From positions 124,001 to 188,000 of the forward strand of contig OX637801.1 in assembly GCA_951802425.1 (NCBI GenBank): 64,000 nucleotides of DNA, in the 5' to 3' direction. Every line of letters starts with the position of its first letter. Position 1 is the first letter of the stretch. Shown in pieces: positions 1 through 11,099 of the stretch. Made by a program: the position numbers and the translations under genes. The DNA comes from Clavaria fumosa. Its lineage: Eukaryota; Basidiomycota; Agaricomycetes; Agaricales; Clavariaceae. The notes below the pieces were generated by a model that worked only from the letters and a program-made list of their open reading frames with translations, made no database searches and was not told the DNA's origin.

Positions 1-179
1 AGCAATCCACTCTGAGCAGCCAGCTTAGACACAAATGTTGATGGGATGGGACAATATTCATTCCATCCTGAGATATCAATCAAACCTCAGTATTGCTTAC
101 TGTAATGTTCTTGCAGATCAGCCTTGTATTCAAATGTGACAAGGTACAAATGATGATAGGGTATCTCAAGCAATGCCTG

Positions 180-360
180 CTGCACCACAGGAGGTTGATA
201 GCTGGACTAATTTACCCTAATTTACCCTAATTTACCCAAATTCACTGGCTAATTTGCCTGGGTTAATTTACTGTCATTTACCTGGGTAAATTTGGCATGC
301 CCAGACACCCAGGGGGAATTTACCCAGTAAATTTCATCTCAGACCTAATTTACGGAACAC
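180..360. repeat. AATTTACC tandem and inverted repeat
   Basis: The decamer taatttaccc is repeated head to tail three times near 214-240 and then recurs in both orientations (gggtaaatt, aatttaccc, cctaatttac) until about 352. Mixed direct and inverted copies give several possible stem-loops, as in a MITE end or a decayed terminal repeat. I see no coding potential here. Confidence 0.5.
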
Positions 361-539
361 TAGTCAAAACAACTTGGATCACATGTTGAATGCTACGCTC
401 TCACTAGTTTAGGAAGGAAGGAACGAAAGTACATGCATGACTTCAGTTGCCTGCTGTCGTTCCGTGCGACGAGGCATAGAGATGGCCAGCGGAGTATGAA
501 GTCCCTCAGCAGACTGAGCACGAAAACAAGTTTCACAGT

Positions 540-770
540 GGGGTTGTCAGAGTCGAAAACGGTTTTCATTCCAAAACACTGCTGAATTACAATTTGAAAA
601 CAGCTCGAAATCGCTACTGTGATCTCCCCTATTGACGCACTTGCGCGACGTTTTGGCCTTGAGAATGCCCGTGCCGTACACATTCCTATGGACCCCGCGA
701 CGCTTCTGTCAAAGGAGCAATGCCCTCAAAAACCGATAGATGTACCCTACCGTTACCAGCACGTTCCCCT
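540..770 (+). pseudogene. Ty1/Copia reverse transcriptase fragment
   Basis: The frame around 600-760 reads as the end of a Copia reverse transcriptase: the stretches FGLENARAVHIPMDP and LSKEQCP, then VPYR, match the conserved segment just before the RNase H domain of fungal Copia polyproteins. Stops interrupt the frame upstream of about 600, and homology stops at about 765, where unrelated sequence and then a LINE fragment follow. No catalytic motif is retained. The missing continuation resembles the fragment at 11.1-11.65 kb, on the same strand. Confidence 0.65.
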
Positions 771-799
771 TTGGGTTGGGGGATGGAGCCATTCTCGCA

Positions 800-1215
800 A
801 GAGAGTGGCTAAAATTGGGTATGAACAACACAGACACATCCTCACGGCAGTACACCGCGATCATTCACCGCCAATCCTACTCAGTGGCATCAAAGGCCTA
901 CTCGCCATCGCCAAATTCCTACGAATATCCGGAGCGTTTACCTCCACCGGGAAACCACTAGAACCTAGGGCCCCCCCAGAGTTGCCCGGCCTTAATCTCT
1001 CAGATACCACCACGTTTTCGCCGGAACCCCCTGACCCACACTAAATCACAGCAATCACTGGCATACGTATTTCATACTGTACCTACTATACATATACTAC
1101 CTACATCCTCATCCCGCACATCTACCTCACCAAAACCCATGTACTTCACGTACAACCGCGTCTTTGTCCTAGCCACATGTTGCGGTATATAAATGCTGAT
1201 TCAAAAAAAAAAAGA
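800..1215 (+). mobile_element. 5'-truncated LINE 3' end
   Basis: The frame ending at 1044 has the features of the extreme C-terminus of fungal Tad-like non-LTR polyproteins: EQHRHIL, then LLAIAKFLRISGAFTSTGK and a short acidic/proline tail. The 3' UTR runs to ctgattc followed by an A-rich tail at about 1201-1215. Related 3' ends occur at 16.4-16.5, 31.6-31.96 and 39.9-40.0 kb. Only the last ~80 codons remain, so this is a dead 5'-truncated insertion. Confidence 0.7.
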
Positions 1216-1966
1216 AAGCCAATCGATGCTGATGTAATAAGGTAGCGGTAAAGCAGCCACCCCGGCATCCGAAGACGCCCGGGGGGCTCAAAATTCGCAG
1301 GTCGCTTAAGGCAAACGGTAAAGTACAGGGAGCGGCGGGTGGGTGCTCGCGAGTAAACTACACTAGTATGTAACGGAGAAGGACCTGGAGTGAGAGGCTA
1401 GCCTAGTTTGGAGATTTAGCTTCCCACACTCATGATCACATGACTGGACACGTGAGGTCTCCTGCCTAGTTTGGAGATTTAGCTTACATAATCTCATCCC
1501 TTTGCACCAAGCTCACACAGAAATGTATGCATATTGAGGATGAATTACATACTGTATATGATTAAATCACTCTGATGCACATAATGAAGCTTGCACATGG
1601 AAAGTCAATGAATAGATTTATGGTGCAAAACTTGCAGTATCCAGTTTGTCACATGATCATCAACAAGCAAATGACACGACATGACACAATGCAACACGAC
1701 ATGATGCATGTTTGCAGTAAATTATTACAAGTAACTGAGGAAGGGATGACCACCTTCCTTGAGTTGGTAGTTCAAACAACATCCACCAGATGCTAAATGA
1801 GTCTGGAATGGCTTCTGTCACTTGGGCCAAGTTTGACATTATGCTGATATCACTTGGGCCAAATTGAGGATTCAACACTCATGTGACAGTTGGTTGGAGA
1901 TGCATCCTTAGTGACTTTTCCAACACATTGTTTGCCCCTTGTATTTCCTATCTACTCATTGGCTTC
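1216..1966. other. Gene-free stretch with a short direct repeat
   Basis: No convincing gene. A 22-bp sequence beginning gcctagtttggag occurs at 1401-1422 and again at 1464-1485. The stretch 1290-1340 is GC-rich with no recognisable RNA fold. The sequence becomes AT-rich towards the gene starting at 1967. Confidence 0.4.
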
Positions 1967-4146
1967 ATGAAATTCTCAGCTGCACAATGTAAGATCCTGG
2001 ATGAGCATAGCCGGGCATACAAGGATGCCTGGGGCAATGATGCAAAGCTCCAGATTGTCAGTGATGCTGCATGTGCCATCATTGATTCACATGAAGCATC
2101 CAAGACTACAAAGGCATTGCCAAAAGACTTACACCAGGTTAGTTCTACTCTCTTGATGCAAATGTCTGTCCTAATTTGTGTCTGTCAGACAGTGGCTAAC
2201 TGGTTCCAAAACTTTGCAAAAGCTCAGAGGAAGGCAAGGGAGGCTGATGCCAATGCCGAGGATGATGGCTCAGAGGATGAGAAACCACAACCACCTGGGA
2301 AGCACTGCTACTGCAAAACATACAAAGCCCGAGATGTGGTGATGGTTCAAGCCAAGATCAAGGCCATCCTTGATGTGCACAATGCTGGACGTAGTGGAGG
2401 CAAGCAGTACATGGGCATGTACCCAGCTGCCCTCAGTGAGGTCATGAAGTCCCTCACAGATGAGGAGCTCAAGGCCGTATTGGAGTGAGCGAACGCCGAG
2501 CGCATTCGCATTCGTATTCGCATTCGCATGCATACTCGCTTCGCTACTCGCACACGTATATTAGTCTGTAGCTAGCATTATATAGTGCGGTGCAGCGGCG
2601 GAGGATACCTCCCGTCCGTTTGCCCACGGATTAGCCCCCCCCTCGCGCTCGCTTTTCCAACAGGCCGCTGAGGATACCGCCTCCCAATGGAACAAGGATG
2701 GTGCCCCAGCTGAATTACAACAAAAGTATGTCCCAGCATATCTTATTTGACTTACATATTGCTAATAATAATGCAGGAACCACCAAAAACTTGCGGCAAC
2801 AGTTCAACAATTCCAGGAGGAGATCTGCAAGACAATGGGCATGCAACTTTTTGTGATGGCAGGTTACCCAGGGGAAGGGAAGATCATAAAAACTAAGTGA
2901 GGAGCTAGCACAGTATTCACTCATTTTACTGACCATGTGATTGCCAGCCTCATCGTGGTCAGCTCCCCTTCACCAGGATACACTAAAACTGGGGGGAAAA
3001 TACATGGGAAAAGTGGGGGGTGTATCTACTCCACCAATTCCATGTGTAAGAAAGTACTTGTGCTCATGGATTTAACTAACTTGTTTGGGGGCAGCCAAAG
3101 CCATTATTGGGGATGATGCAGATGATGATGAGTCAGAATCAGACACAGGGGTTAATCTAGATGTGGATGACAATGACTTCGCAATTCTGCCCCCCTGAGG
3201 TGACTGTCACCTGGACATCTGCAAGCAAGTGATCAGAAAATATGTGACAACAAATTACAGTAAGTGTGGCCTACATCTTTAATGCTATATGTGCCCAGTT
3301 AAGATGCTTTCAGGGACCTTCTGCTCCAGAAAGCAGGTGCGCATGCCATGGGCCAGCATTTCAGAGAAACCAGACAAGTTTTTTGCACCAGGCCATCTCC
3401 CAGCTGGGGTGATTTTACATGACCCTTCCCATCTTCATGCAGAGGAGGTCTCTCTGCTGTGGGATTTGTGGATAAAGTGGCAAAGGGAAGGGTCTGTTGG
3501 CTTATTTTTTACTGGATGTGAGGTGAAGGACCATGGTGAAAAGGCTAGGAAGCAGGACACAAAGGGGAAAGGGAGGTATGTTGAAGTTGGGAGTAGTGGA
3601 AGTGATGATGAAGAGGTGGAGCTTGCACTTGAGAGGATTGGGACAGAGGAGTGCCAAGATGTGGGGGAGGAGTCTCAGACAGGGGAGGGCCAGGATGCAG
3701 TCACCTGGCCACCTCAAATTCACCCAGCCAGTCCTGCAGCTGTGGCTGTTGGCAAGCTAAGTTGGCTTGCCTATCTTCGCCAACTATCACCAGACCCACA
3801 CTTTCAAGTCATGGTGGCATTTCTTGAATGTTTGGCACATTTTCCATTCATCTAACTTGATCTATGTGCTGACTATGTCTATTAGGATGAAATTCACTTT
3901 CAAACATCAACATCGACCACTCAGGCATTGCCTCAGTGGTCATGCTGGAAGTTTGAAGAAGGCTATCTTCTGCATGCCTTCCACACAGTCATTGACTTTG
4001 AGCATGCTAAATCCCAACTGCATGCACATCCCCTCAACATCCCTGCCCTGCTGTCAATTGTCTTGGGAATTGGAATGGGCCTCTGTGACATTGCCCAGCA
4101 GCAAGAGCTGGAGCCTGGAGCTCCACCTCCAGGAATTCCCATGTGA
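1967..4146 (+). pseudogene. Multi-exon basidiomycete multicopy gene, HTH-like N-terminus (copy 1)
   Basis: Readable exons are 1967-2137, 2189-2476, 2664-2725 and 2777-2896, with GT-AG introns of 51, 187 and 51 bp. The last part runs about 3289-3829 and 3896-4146. The N-terminus is helical and ends in TVANWFQNFAKAQRK, which resembles the recognition helix of a homeodomain (WFxN). Exon 4 ends with MGMQLFVMAGYPGEGKI. The downstream region is acidic and then hydrophobic near the end (ALLSIVLGIGMGLCD). Each segment aligns with the copy at 57.4-59.5 kb. My splicing gives a stop in the exon after 2896 and frame breaks near 3180, so I call it decayed. The function is unknown; DNA binding is inferred only from the WFxN motif. 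The start ATG at 1967 is the first in frame before the conserved part. Confidence 0.55.
2477..2663 (+). other. 187-bp GC-rich intron absent from the paralogue
   Basis: The segment starts gtattg and ends ttttccaacag. Its removal restores a phase-0 reading frame (EELKA joined to AAEDTASQWN) that aligns with EEHQKYMGLVEKWN in the copy at 57.9 kb, which has no intron there. It is GC-rich, contains a cgcattcgcattcgt tandem motif and a run of C, and is over three times longer than the other introns. It looks like an introner or a small mobile insertion that splices out. Confidence 0.5.
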
Positions 4147-4620
4147 TTTCTCAACTCGGAGCTGAGTGTCTCGATTCACCAGGATGCCCTTGTCAACTGT
4201 TTACTGTTGGTGCTGCCCACAGTCCCAGAGCACATTCCTGCCATTGAACCTGAACCCAGGAGATCCATTCGGAAGAGGAAGGGTGTAAGATGTGTTGATG
4301 AAGCCATTCCTGACCCATCATATGTCTCACCATATTGTCTTGCATTCTTCTGACTTGCTTTGTAAGAAATAAGCCAATCAGAAAGTCCAAGATCATTCAG
4401 GCTATCACGGGGCCTAGGCAAGTTCTTTGGTTAGCTCATTATATTTGTCTCACACTTCTGCAGCTCTCAGGCAGTTCAAAACAAGAAGATGGGGAAGGTA
4501 TCCTCAAGTAGTCACCATCATTAAACATCATAATGAGTTCAAGACAAGAAGGCAGGGAAGCTATCCTCACATAGCCACTCATTAAATGTCAAATGTCCCT
4601 GTCCCATACTTCAATTACAT
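4147..4620. other. Gene-free stretch
   Basis: No supported gene. Two similar 60-70 bp blocks containing gttcaaaacaagaag or gttcaagacaagaag followed by atcctcacatag-like text occur at about 4477-4535 and 4540-4590, suggesting a small local duplication. Confidence 0.3.
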
Positions 4621-4669
4621 ACTTTGTTTTTACTGCCTAGCAAAGCAAGGTTGACGAAGTCTGACATGA

Positions 4670-4780
4670 GTGTACCAAATATGACCAAATAGGACCAATT
4701 GCTGTGCCATCAGGATGGTCCTATTTGGCATGCTCGCCATGCGAGCACACCAAATAGGACCAAACTACACCAAATGTTGG
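4670..4780. repeat. Hairpin cluster with CCAAATAGGACCA arms
   Basis: The 13-mer ccaaataggacca is followed about 20 nt later by its exact reverse complement tggtcctatttgg. A tgctcgcc/atgcgagca stem follows, and then a third copy of ccaaataggacca. This is the structure of a small foldback element or a MITE terminus. Confidence 0.5.
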
Positions 4781-5044
4781 TAAATGCATGTGACACCTGT
4801 GCCACACAACCTGGGTGGTGAAACTGCAAGGGAACAGGTTGTCAGCAAGGCCAATGAGAACAAAATATACTGATGTAAGCAACATGCAGCTTTAGTGGGG
4901 ATTGCCGGTCCCCAGTGCCGCAGAACAGTCACAAATGTGACATTTGTGATGGGACAGATGATTTCTACAGGTAACTGCAGCGAAACTTTACAGGTAACTT
5001 TACATGACATGGGCTGACTGATTTTACAGCTGTTTGTGCACCGT

Positions 5045-5250
5045 GTAACAAGGCAATTGAGCAATGTATTAGGCACAGCTACTTAGGCCCATACATTCAT
5101 TACTACAAATTTACAATTCGGCCAATGTGCAGTCTTCACAGGTAATACATTTTGCAGGCTGGGCCTACACATTTGCCCCATGATGTCTCTTGATCGGCCC
5201 TCACATATGTCTCATTAATTGATGATTGGGTTGAGCAATGTACTGTATCA
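5045..5250 (-). repeat. Dispersed MITE-like repeat, copy 1
   Basis: This block is the approximate reverse complement of 16528-16720: shared words include tacaaatttacaattcggcc, ggctgggcctacacattt and gatgtctcttgatcgg. Both ends carry gagcaatgta. It has no coding capacity. Its size of about 190 bp and its inverted placement relative to the second copy point to a short non-autonomous element. Confidence 0.6.
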
Positions 5251-5720
5251 TTTCGACCACATGTTCACGCCACACTTACATAAGCAGGTGGTCATGCATC
5301 CACTGGGAGTTCAGTGCTCAACATGATGTGTGACCAAAGTTGAAACAAGTTCAAGCTTTGCCTGAAGTGTTGTTGTGCTTGCAGAGGATGCAGCAGAGGA
5401 GGTAGAGGAGGCTCAGCAGTTGAGTATTGCAGCAATTGTTAAACAACTTGAAGAGATACAAGAAGGGGGGAGAGGGCAAAGGCATAAATTGAAATGCAGT
5501 AGGTACAACAACAACTTTGAGGCTCATTGAAATTAGTCACACCTCCAAGTTCATCTATGAAAATATGGCGTGACAGTCACGCATTTTGCGTTCAGTTCAG
5601 AGGTCCGTGTGACACGTGATGAACATGTGGTCGAAATGGTACAGTATTAGTCACAGTTATCTAGGCCTATATGTTCATCATGATAAGTTACAAGGATAGG
5701 CTTATATGTATTTCTCCACC
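5249..5720. repeat. Inverted-repeat-flanked segment with a partial MITE copy
   Basis: A sequence beginning gtactgtatcatttcgacc at about 5249 recurs in reverse complement at about 5616-5648. Beyond it, 5645-5700 again resembles the MITE-like repeat (cacagttatctaggcctatat). The arrangement suggests an insertion with about 30-bp inverted ends inside an earlier copy. A coding-looking stretch (plus strand, about 5385-5530, acidic then basic) lies inside but cannot be assigned. Confidence 0.4.
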
Positions 5721-6094
5721 AAAGCTCCGGCAAACCATCTCACATACTACATGATGACCCATCGGAAGTGGCTGAACATCGGCCACCCTGATATTTATGG
5801 ACTAGTGTAGATGTGGGCTGGAACGATATCTACATCAAAAAATGACTGAATGGTGTGGGTGCATCCCCTGCACAAGCGGCTCCTCCATGTGCTGTATGAG
5901 CAAATATGTGAGTAATGCGATGTTTGCAATGAGTCATAAACCTTGTGGTAAATGTGCTCCAAGTGCCATATGATGACCCTGGAGAGTTGTCCGTGCTCCT
6001 TTGTCTGTTCATGGAAGGCTCTGTATGTCGAGTGCCGACAGTATCAGCTGCTAAAAATCTGCTAAAAATTGACCAGCAATCTGAATCTGGAGTA
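5721..6094. other. Gene-free stretch
   Basis: Short overlapping open frames occur on both strands. None shows conserved motifs or a plausible exon structure, and I see no repeat. Confidence 0.3.
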
Positions 6095-6275
6095 GGTAAT
6101 ACAGTCAACACCCTCTTATCCCATACCCCTGATAACCCATACTCTCCCATACCCCATAGGATTTTTGAGTTACCAAGTTGGTATGCAGGGAATCCCAACC
6201 CATAACCCATACTCTCTGATACCCCATAACCCATAGCCTCTCTGGGGTAAAACCCATACATCTTATTATTATTAT
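6095..6275. repeat. Degenerate tandem repeat of ataacccat / ctctcccat
   Basis: Units such as ataacccatactct and ataccccatag recur irregularly from 6118 to 6255. They are followed by an (att)n microsatellite at about 6262-6278. The open frames across it are spurious. Confidence 0.6.
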
Positions 6276-6279
6276 TATT

Positions 6280-6776
6280 GGTACATTTGGTGCAAGTGCC
6301 ACAAATGCCACAAACACCTAAATAAAATTTTTGATACTCAAATCTTGGCCAAATCTTATCACATCATATAGAACCTAGTACATAAATCCTCCCATTCTAG
6401 CCTGGCCTGAGTACAGGGCCAACACTACGCAGATGGTTACAGCACACACATGATTGAACTGCTGGAAATAAATTTTAAAAACAAATAATCACTAGTAATA
6501 ATTTAAACATGATTGACATGGTTGACAGGACACTACAAATCATAAAAGTAAAGTGTCATTAATCCCCAGATCTGTGAGCGGCTCCACTTCTAAACCCAGG
6601 AGGGTTAGCAGATTCATGCGCATGGTGTAAGCGAGACAAAATATTTCGCCCCCCTCTGACGGTGTCTGCTCCTACCTCATTCAACCGCCTGCTTCTGCGG
6701 ATAGCCATTGTCGGATCCAGGCTGCATTCATCAAATCACGTCATCATCGGTCATCTTGGAGAACGTTACTACAGCC
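6280..6776. other. Downstream flank of the Crinkler gene
   Basis: AT-rich with no supported gene. It holds the presumed 3' flank of the minus-strand gene ending at 6777. I do not recognise a polyadenylation signal with confidence. Confidence 0.3.
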
Positions 6777-9700
6777 TTACTCGGATTTATTGTTGTGGTT
6801 CTCAGCCACAGTTATCGCCCTGTCTTTCATGGGCGTAAGCTCTGTATGTCTCCGAGTTCTTTCAACTGCACCATTCCTAACGCCACCTGCTCTGCGTTTC
6901 CCTAATAGCTTCGGCGATTCTAGCCGCAGGGACCCGAGGACTTCACGTGTTTCCTCGTCCATTGCAAGTCCTTCGATATCCAGAGTTGCAGCCGGGTGAC
7001 TGCCTCCATTACTGAGATCACTGAGGATTTCTGGATCTGGTTTCGCAGGGAACGAGCAGAGTACACGAAGAACACCAATTTCTCCAGTATTAGCATTGGG
7101 AGGGCCTAAGTCAAGTAAAGCCTTCTGAAGTTCTTTGTTTAGCTTGCGGTTGCGAATGTAAAACTCCTTTTGCGTCCTGTGATTGTGATCAGAACATAAG
7201 CGATTGACAATTGGCAGAAAATGGGCATACCGCTGTGTTTGCCACGCCGCTGACCATGATGTAGGTTCTATAGATGTGGCTGCCTCCTTTATCCGGCGCT
7301 GGGAGATGAAGTTGCTGGGTTCGGTAGTCCGGAAGCCTCTACTAGTTTCGCTGGGAGTTACAGTGGGTGCAATTCGGAGCTTAAATTGGCAAAGGACTCG
7401 AAGGAGAGTATTGTCGGCCAACATTAAGAACAAAATCAGGTCTGGGCCGATTGTTTTGGATGGGAAACAAAACGCAATCCGTTGTGGGTCCCTTAAACGA
7501 GATAGCGTCTCCTTTTCATTTGGTGTATAGCACCCTAGAATGTAACTGGGCCGGTCGCTGGAATTTATGTTGACAGGATGAAATGTAAAACTGCCATCCT
7601 TTCCATTGATTGAGACCAATTGCGCTGTTGCATCCTGTAGATTGTCATTGCCAAGAAATTGGAAAACATCTCCGAGGCGCCTGGGTGACCCGAATGCCAC
7701 AGCTAACTGGTAAGCACAAAATAGTTCAAAGGCGTCACCCCGTTTCTGTGCACATGAATCTTTGAGGCCGTGTCGTGCAAAGTGACCCGGTGTCAATTCC
7801 GTCCGAGTCTCGAAGTAATGCTGTAATGCGAGCACTGCCAGAGGCTCATCAATGGCGCAAGAGCCATCACCCCTAAATCGTGCAAATCCAACCTCGACAA
7901 CCTCCTCCGCCGTATCAGTGCCCATAGATTTCTCTTGGGAGCCGAAAAGGCGAGCGAACACAATCTCAGCAAGATCTTGGGCAAAGACAAGGCGTTTCAA
8001 TGGCGAGGAACCAGGGGGTGGAGACCGAGAATTGAGTGACCGAGATGGTTCACACTGAACTGAACAACATAAGGTAGGCATTTCAGACGAGTGAATGAGA
8101 GGGCACACCTTCGGTTTTCCCGAACATGAAAGAGTAAACTTCTAGAGGCTTTCTCAGCGGATCTTCCCCACTGAGTAATTCATCCACGTCCGAAGGCCTA
8201 ATACTGGTCATTTGATAAACGTATTCATTGAGTGCTCGGTTAGGAGATTGAAAGCCAGTTTGCAAAAGGTATGTGACGAAGGTTGCTGTGAAACGGTGTC
8301 TGCACGTTTGTCAGCATCTGTTCGTTTGCATTCCACAAACTCACGTACCGGCCACGCAACCAATAGAACATCCGAGATGCCGCCAACCGCCAAGGCTCCA
8401 TATCCAGAAGCCCTTCTGGAAAATAACGCTTTAAGTATTCTCGCTGTCCCTCCTCCGTATCAAATGCGCCGAGGTTCTTGACATATTTCACGTTTTTTAT
8501 CTCCCTTGCCACGGAAGATGGGATGATCTCTTTTACTACTGCCAGGGACATACCGGTCCCTGATATAATCAGGCTCTCCATCACTCTCAGCAGTGTCGAG
8601 ATCAAGGGGCCCAAAAGTGGTCGGAGAGTATTTGGCAACGTCGAGGATAGAAAACAATTTTTAAAGCGCACAGGTTCTTGTGCTTCGTCAACTGCACAAA
8701 AGATGGGTTGGTTCATGCCTAAAATTCCATGGATGTCTCCCAACACGGCTGAAGCACGAGAGCGGAGCGTTCCGAGTGAAAGTGAAGACTGGCAAACCGC
8801 ATTGTTGACTTCGCAGAAGACGTCTTGGCCTAAAAAATGTTGGGGTGAGAGCTGTAAAAGAACCCATCGCCCTTTGTACTCCTCTGTAATGCCATTTGGC
8901 ATTGTCTGCACGACTTGGAGGAAAATGCGGAAAATGAGTAAACGTGCATACAGCATTCCAAAGAACATCCGAGAAGCCACCGCTTTATTCGCATCAGATA
9001 CTTCATAAGGATCCTGGTCCGTGACTGGCATTAAAGTAGATTTGAGAATAACCAAGATGTCTTCTAGATCCCGAGAGCCAAGAAGGTCCAATGCCCGGCG
9101 CGCAGTGAAATACAAACCCCAACGACGCCACAATGACTCTAAGATCACACGTGTCTTGCCCGAACCCGATGTGTTCCAAAGAACGCTAATTAAGAAACGT
9201 TAATAACATAAAATTCGAAAAAGAAAGACATTACTTCAATTGATATTCGAGAGAGCAAGCATTTGAGACGCGATCCAGCAATCCACCATCGTGAGAAGGC
9301 TGGCCAAGCCCATGGAGCAGGAGTGAAGGTCCAAATCCACGAACGAAGGGTATTTGGAGAGATGAGATATGCGCGCACATCTCAGGAGTGCCCTCTTGCG
9401 GTTCCCAAATATCATATTGTCTGTTCTCAACAAGATATTTATCAATTTGAGGTCTAAAGGACTCCGCCAGCATTGGTATATCGGGGATTGGATCCGCTGT
9501 GTCGCTGAGACGACGAGTTGCCCCTGTCATGCAGATGGATTGATAGTGGGTGACAGCATGGAAAGGATAAGTGTGGAAGGAGCGAGCAGGACATGTAGGA
9601 TACACGCACTGGTAGGAAACCTCACAATGGTGGGGCACTGCACAATGACATGCAGGTGGCGAGGGATAGGCGGATCGGAGAAGACTTGCGACAGTTGGGC

Positions 9701-9961
9701 TAGGTCTCGGAGTTTGATGGCCCCCACAAGGCCCCGAATGTCATCCACTTTTGAATCCAACTCTTCATCTGCAATGGAGACCTTCCATAGGGTGAGTGAT
9801 GAGGCATCGATGTCGTCGAATTTGCGCTTATTCTTCTCCCATATCGCTCCCTTCAGTCCATCGACGTTCTCCTCCCTTGGGACAATGACCGAGAAGTAAC
9901 GGTCAGGTTCGTCGTTGATACAGCAGTTGAGGAGGTACTCGTCCTTGCCAGCGGCGGGCAT
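6777..9961 (-). CDS. Crinkler (CRN)-type protein: ubiquitin-like header, P-loop NTPase, nuclease-like tail
   Basis: Five exons in minus-strand order: 9961-9621, 9504-9235, 9185-8349, 8299-8109 and 8059-6777. They sum to 974 codons with compatible phases, and three introns are exactly 49 bp; the first intron (116 bp) is the least certain. Residues ~1-110 form the Crinkler N-terminal fold (LWKVSI, LSQVFSDP, RHLHVIVQ). A Walker A (NTSGSGKTR) falls just after the second intron, and a Walker B-like FCAVDEAQ and a LIISGTG strand follow. The NTPase ends with RGR-HRFTATFV across an intron. The tail has VEVGFARF, IDEPLAVLAL and PDLILFL...LCQFKL, which resembles a PD-(D/E)xK nuclease core with QxK. Known families: fungal CRN/RHS-like proteins act as secreted or intracellular effectors or conflict proteins. 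No stop interrupts the model, so it is probably intact. No signal peptide is evident, as in many fungal CRNs. Confidence 0.82.
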
Positions 9962-10340
9962 CGTGGTAGACTGGTCTCGACTTGAACCATGCAGCCCTGA
10001 CCTACACTTCGGTCAGATAGTGAATTTGAAACTCCGTCTCCGATACCTTTCAGCGGCGAGGTGTCGGTTGTGGACCTTTGACGACAACGAGGCCATCTTG
10101 GGGAAGGAAAGGGAGGAGGAAGAAGAGAGCTTGTGAGTATTTATATGATCGGCTTTTCGCCTACCTTCTCTTTCTTCTTTGTTTACTTTTTTTTCGACCC
10201 TGGACTCATTGCGTACTTGAGTCACTCTAATTCGGCCGCTGTTGCCAGTCACCATCACATGTCCCATGTTCAACACGCGGCACTCTCCCACTCTCCCACT
10301 TTTCTCTTTTTTCTTCTTGGCAACAACGGCGGCGGCTCCT
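9962..10340 (-). promoter_or_regulatory. Presumed upstream region of the Crinkler gene
   Basis: The minus-strand sequence upstream of the ATG at 9961 is mixed composition to about 10230 and then passes into low-complexity DNA. An AT-rich patch near 10136-10150 could contribute to a core promoter. No specific operator is recognisable, so this is a position-based call only. Confidence 0.25.
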
Positions 10341-11095
10341 CCCCCCAGGTGAGTCCTCCCTCTCCCCCTTCTCACTCTTTCTCTCCTCTCTCTCTTCTCC
10401 TCCCTGGCCCCAAGCGAAGACGGCGACGACGACAGCGGCGGCGGCGGCAGCGGCAGTGGCGGCAATGCCTCCGCTGCCCCTAGATGCGTTCCCCTCCCTC
10501 TCCTCTCTCCTCTCCTCTCCTCCCTCCCCCTCCCTCCCCATTCTCCCTCTCTCTCCTCTCCCTCTCCTTCCTTCCCCCCAGCGACGACAGGGCGACGACA
10601 GCGGCGACGGAGGTGACAGCGATGGCAGGCAGTGGCAGCGGCAGCGGCGGCGGCGGCGATGCACTGCCAGGTGTGTCTCCCCCTCTCTCTCTCTCTCCCT
10701 CTTCTCACTCCCCCTCTCTCCTCTCTCTCCTCTCCCCCCTTCCCCGGTGCGTCCTCTCCGCACCCTTTCCTTTTCATTTTTTTTCTGCTTTTACATTTAC
10801 AGTGACGATGACGACAGCTGTGAGGACGACGGCGGCGGCGGCACTCTCCCCCCTCTCTCTCTCCCTCCCCTCTCTCCCTCTCTTCTCTCTCCTCTCTTTC
10901 TTCCCCCATCCCCCCCAGTGACGACAACGGCGGCGGCGACGGCGGCAGCGACAGGGCAACGACAAAGACGCGGACGACGGGGGCAACGGGGGCAACGGGG
11001 GCGACGATGACGACGACGACGGCGGCGGCGACAGTGGCGAGATAGGGTGCCAGGTGGGCACCCTCCTTTTTTTTCTTCCCTGCTTTTACGTTTAC
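10320..11095. repeat. Low-complexity modules: GGC/GAC blocks alternating with CT-rich blocks
   Basis: Blocks of (ggc)n/(gac)n text alternate with ctctccctc-rich text. Several CT blocks begin with an aggtg(t/a/c)gt-like donor and end with tttacatttacag or a cccccag acceptor before the next GAC/GGC block (for example 10670-10800 and 11053-11097). Long open frames on both strands arise only from composition. The last block runs directly into the Copia fragment at 11.1 kb. The same module type occurs at 37.86-39.0 kb. Confidence 0.7.
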
Positions 11096-11099
11096 AGCG

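Noticed and set aside
1250..1345. Structured RNA or tRNA-like sequence in the GC-rich patch.
   Set aside because: No acceptor stem, no T-loop consensus and no cloverleaf pairing found by eye.
10013..11061. Arg/Glu-rich and Ser/Pro-rich frames up to 304 codons.
   Set aside because: Compositional; they span alternating CT and GGC blocks and overlap each other on both strands.
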